From Ruminococcaceae bacterium UBA6857 (lineage in GTDB: Bacteria > Bacillota > Clostridia > Oscillospirales > Acutalibacteraceae), in contig DKDD01000014.1 in the NCBI GenBank assembly GCA_002451715.1, positions 24,227 to 30,154 of the forward strand: a DNA stretch of 5,928 nucleotides. The letters run 5' to 3'. Under the pieces are notes generated by a model. That model ran no database searches. It was not told the DNA's origin and saw only the letters and a program-made list of their open reading frames with translations. This document shows positions 4,857-5,928 of the stretch, piece after piece. A program made the translations under genes and the position numbers. Position 1 is the stretch's first letter. Each line of letters opens with the position of its first letter.

Positions 4857-5816
4857 ATGAAAAAAACAGCCAAAACAGCCGTCCGTATAGTTTCTTTCAT
4901 TTTGATTTTGCTTGTTTTGCTTTTCGGCGCGTCGCTTCTTTTGGAGCCGAAAAGCAACACCAAAGAGGGCGGAATGCTCGATTCAAGTGCAAACGGAATT
5001 TTGAGCGAACCAAAAAACACTATCGACGTTCTTATAATCGGCGACAGCGAAGCGTACAGCGCATTCATACCGCTCAAAATCTGGAATGATTACGGTTACA
5101 CTCCGTATGTTTGCGCAACTTCGGCTCAGATTCTTTGCTATTCTTATGAGTTTTTGGCAAAGACTTTTCAAAACCAAAAGCCGAAAGTGGTAATGCTTGA
5201 AACAAACGCAATCTATCGCTCGTTCACATATTCGGATGTGCTGATTCAAAATCTTTCTGAAAAACTTTCGGTTTTCCGCTATCATAACCGCTGGAAAACG
5301 CTCAGTCTTCGCGATTGGTCGTTCGGCGTTGACCTCTCGAATACTGAGATCAACAAAGGTTATATTTATAATAACGGAATAAATCCGGCAAATATAAAGG
5401 GATATATGAAGCCGTCGGAAATGAAAGAAAAATATCCAAACAAAAACAAAGCCTATGTTGAAAAAATTAAAAAGCTCTGTGACCAAAACGGAGCAAAGCT
5501 TGTTCTTGTCAGTACGCCGAGCGTTGCAAACTGGAACATGAGAAAACACAATGCAATCGACGCGCTTTCAAAAGAAATCGGCTGTGATTATATTGACATG
5601 AACACAAAAAGAAAGGATGTTCCGATTAATTGGGCAACCGACACAAGAGACCGGGGCGACCATCTTAATTATGACGGAGCGCTGAAAGCTTCGGCATTCC
5701 TCGGCTTATACTTCGACTCGCTCAAAATTTTTAAAGACAAGCGAAACGACCCCGATTATTCGCAGTGGAACGACGCTGTGAAAACTTTCACTCAAAGCAT
5801 CGGAAAGAAACTTTGA
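4857..5816 (+). CDS. Membrane-anchored SGNH/DltD-like protein, partner of the MBOAT acyltransferase
   Basis: The 319-residue product has one N-terminal membrane segment (about 11-29) after the basic MKKTAKTAVR, so the rest is extracytoplasmic. SGNH-type blocks are visible. VLIIGDSEAYS (58-68) carries the presumed nucleophile S64. MLETNAIYRS (113-122) resembles the block III Asn region. DRGDHLNYDGA (265-275) carries the presumed catalytic H269 next to D268. The GDSE form lies between the classical GDS of SGNH esterases and the GSSE of DltD. With the upstream MBOAT gene it should accept an acyl group outside the membrane and pass it to a polymer, or trim it; this is inference from AlgJ/AlgX and DltD. 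The G-rich site 4841-4845 lies 11 nt before the ATG at 4857 but only 2 nt before an in-frame ATG at 4848, so 4857 is preferred (4848 adds three residues). The gene is cotranscribed with the MBOAT gene. Confidence 0.87.
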   Translation: MKKTAKTAVRIVSFILILLVLLFGASLLLEPKSNTKEGGMLDSSANGILSEPKNTIDVLIIGDSEAYSAFIPLKIWNDYGYTPYVCATSAQILCYSYEFLAKTFQNQKPKVVMLETNAIYRSFTYSDVLIQNLSEKLSVFRYHNRWKTLSLRDWSFGVDLSNTEINKGYIYNNGINPANIKGYMKPSEMKEKYPNKNKAYVEKIKKLCDQNGAKLVLVSTPSVANWNMRKHNAIDALSKEIGCDYIDMNTKRKDVPINWATDTRDRGDHLNYDGALKASAFLGLYFDSLKIFKDKRNDPDYSQWNDAVKTFTQSIGKKL

Positions 5817-5825
5817 GCAAAACAA

Positions 5826-5861
5826 AAAGCCGGCGCATTTTTCGGTGCGTCGGCTTTGATT
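5826..5861. terminator. Bidirectional intrinsic terminator between convergent genes
   Basis: A 12-bp stem (AAAGCCGGCGCA at 5826-5837 with TGCGTCGGCTTT at 5846-5857, one G-U pair) has an 8-nt loop. Both strands leave the stem into T-rich sequence: TTTGATTTTG on plus, and TTTTTGTTTTG on minus. It starts 9 nt after the SGNH stop and serves the convergent gene as well. Confidence 0.9.
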
Positions 5862-5870
5862 TTGAAAAGA

Positions 5871-5928
5871 TTATTCGTTTTCTTCCGCTTCGTCTTCGGA
5901 ATCGTCGGAAAGTTTGAGAATTTCGGTC
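5871..5928 (-). CDS. C-terminal tail of an unidentified protein (partial)
   Basis: Minus-strand reading from the right edge gives 18 codons, TEILKLSDDSEDEAEENE, then TAA at 5871-5873. The highly acidic, Ser/Asp/Glu-rich end is typical of a disordered C-terminal tail. The stop sits just before the shared terminator, and the other frames give no comparable reading, which supports a real gene. Nothing in these residues identifies the protein; its start and main domains lie to the right of the window. Confidence 0.65.
   Translation of the reverse strand, partial: TEILKLSDDSEDEAEENE

Noticed and set aside
4983..5549. Long minus-strand open frame (188 codons) inside the SGNH gene
   Set aside because: It lies opposite a gene with clear family motifs, has no ribosome site and its Cys/Phe/Arg-rich translation looks like antisense of coding sequence.

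Overview
The window looks like chromosome from a low-GC, Gram-positive-type bacterium, most likely a gut-type Clostridia (Bacillota). The signs are AAGGA/GGGAG-type Shine-Dalgarno sites, sigma-A-like promoters, strong intrinsic terminators, AT-rich codon choice, a secreted PepSY protein, and an AlgI/DltB-type acyltransferase paired with an extracytoplasmic SGNH protein. The placement is inferred from style, not from a marker gene. No rRNA, tRNA, CRISPR array, insertion sequence or phage gene was seen.

Layout. Minus strand, left part: the N-terminal two thirds or so of an OmpR-type receiver domain (1-296, running off the left edge); a secreted protein of two PepSY repeats (404-1006) with its own promoter and terminator; and a GH20 beta-N-acetylhexosaminidase (1180-2820) with its own promoter and terminator. 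A 383-bp divergent intergenic region (2821-3203) follows. Plus strand, right part: a two-gene operon of an MBOAT O-acyltransferase (3204-4838) and a membrane-anchored SGNH/DltD-like protein (4857-5816). It ends in a terminator that works in both directions and is shared with the tail of a convergent minus-strand gene entering from the right edge (5871-5928).

How it fits together. The theme is the cell envelope. The MBOAT/SGNH pair has the architecture used to move an acyl group across the membrane and place it on an extracellular polymer, as in AlgI-AlgJ/X and DltB-DltD, but no dltA or dltC lies next to it. The hexosaminidase has no signal peptide and probably degrades imported GlcNAc-containing sugars (chitin, glycan or peptidoglycan fragments). 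The PepSY protein next to a response regulator gene resembles the PepSY/two-component pairs of other Gram-positives. Its promoter carries an exact 7-bp direct repeat with 11-bp periodicity, placed 10 bp upstream of the -10 box, which is the geometry of OmpR/PhoB-family activation.

The most interesting parts are regulatory: the heptamer repeat before the PepSY gene, a perfect 9-bp inverted repeat straddling the hexosaminidase -35 box, and a run of helically phased TGACA(T) repeats between the two divergent transcription units. No clearly undescribed system is evident; the MBOAT/SGNH pair with unknown acceptor is the nearest candidate.
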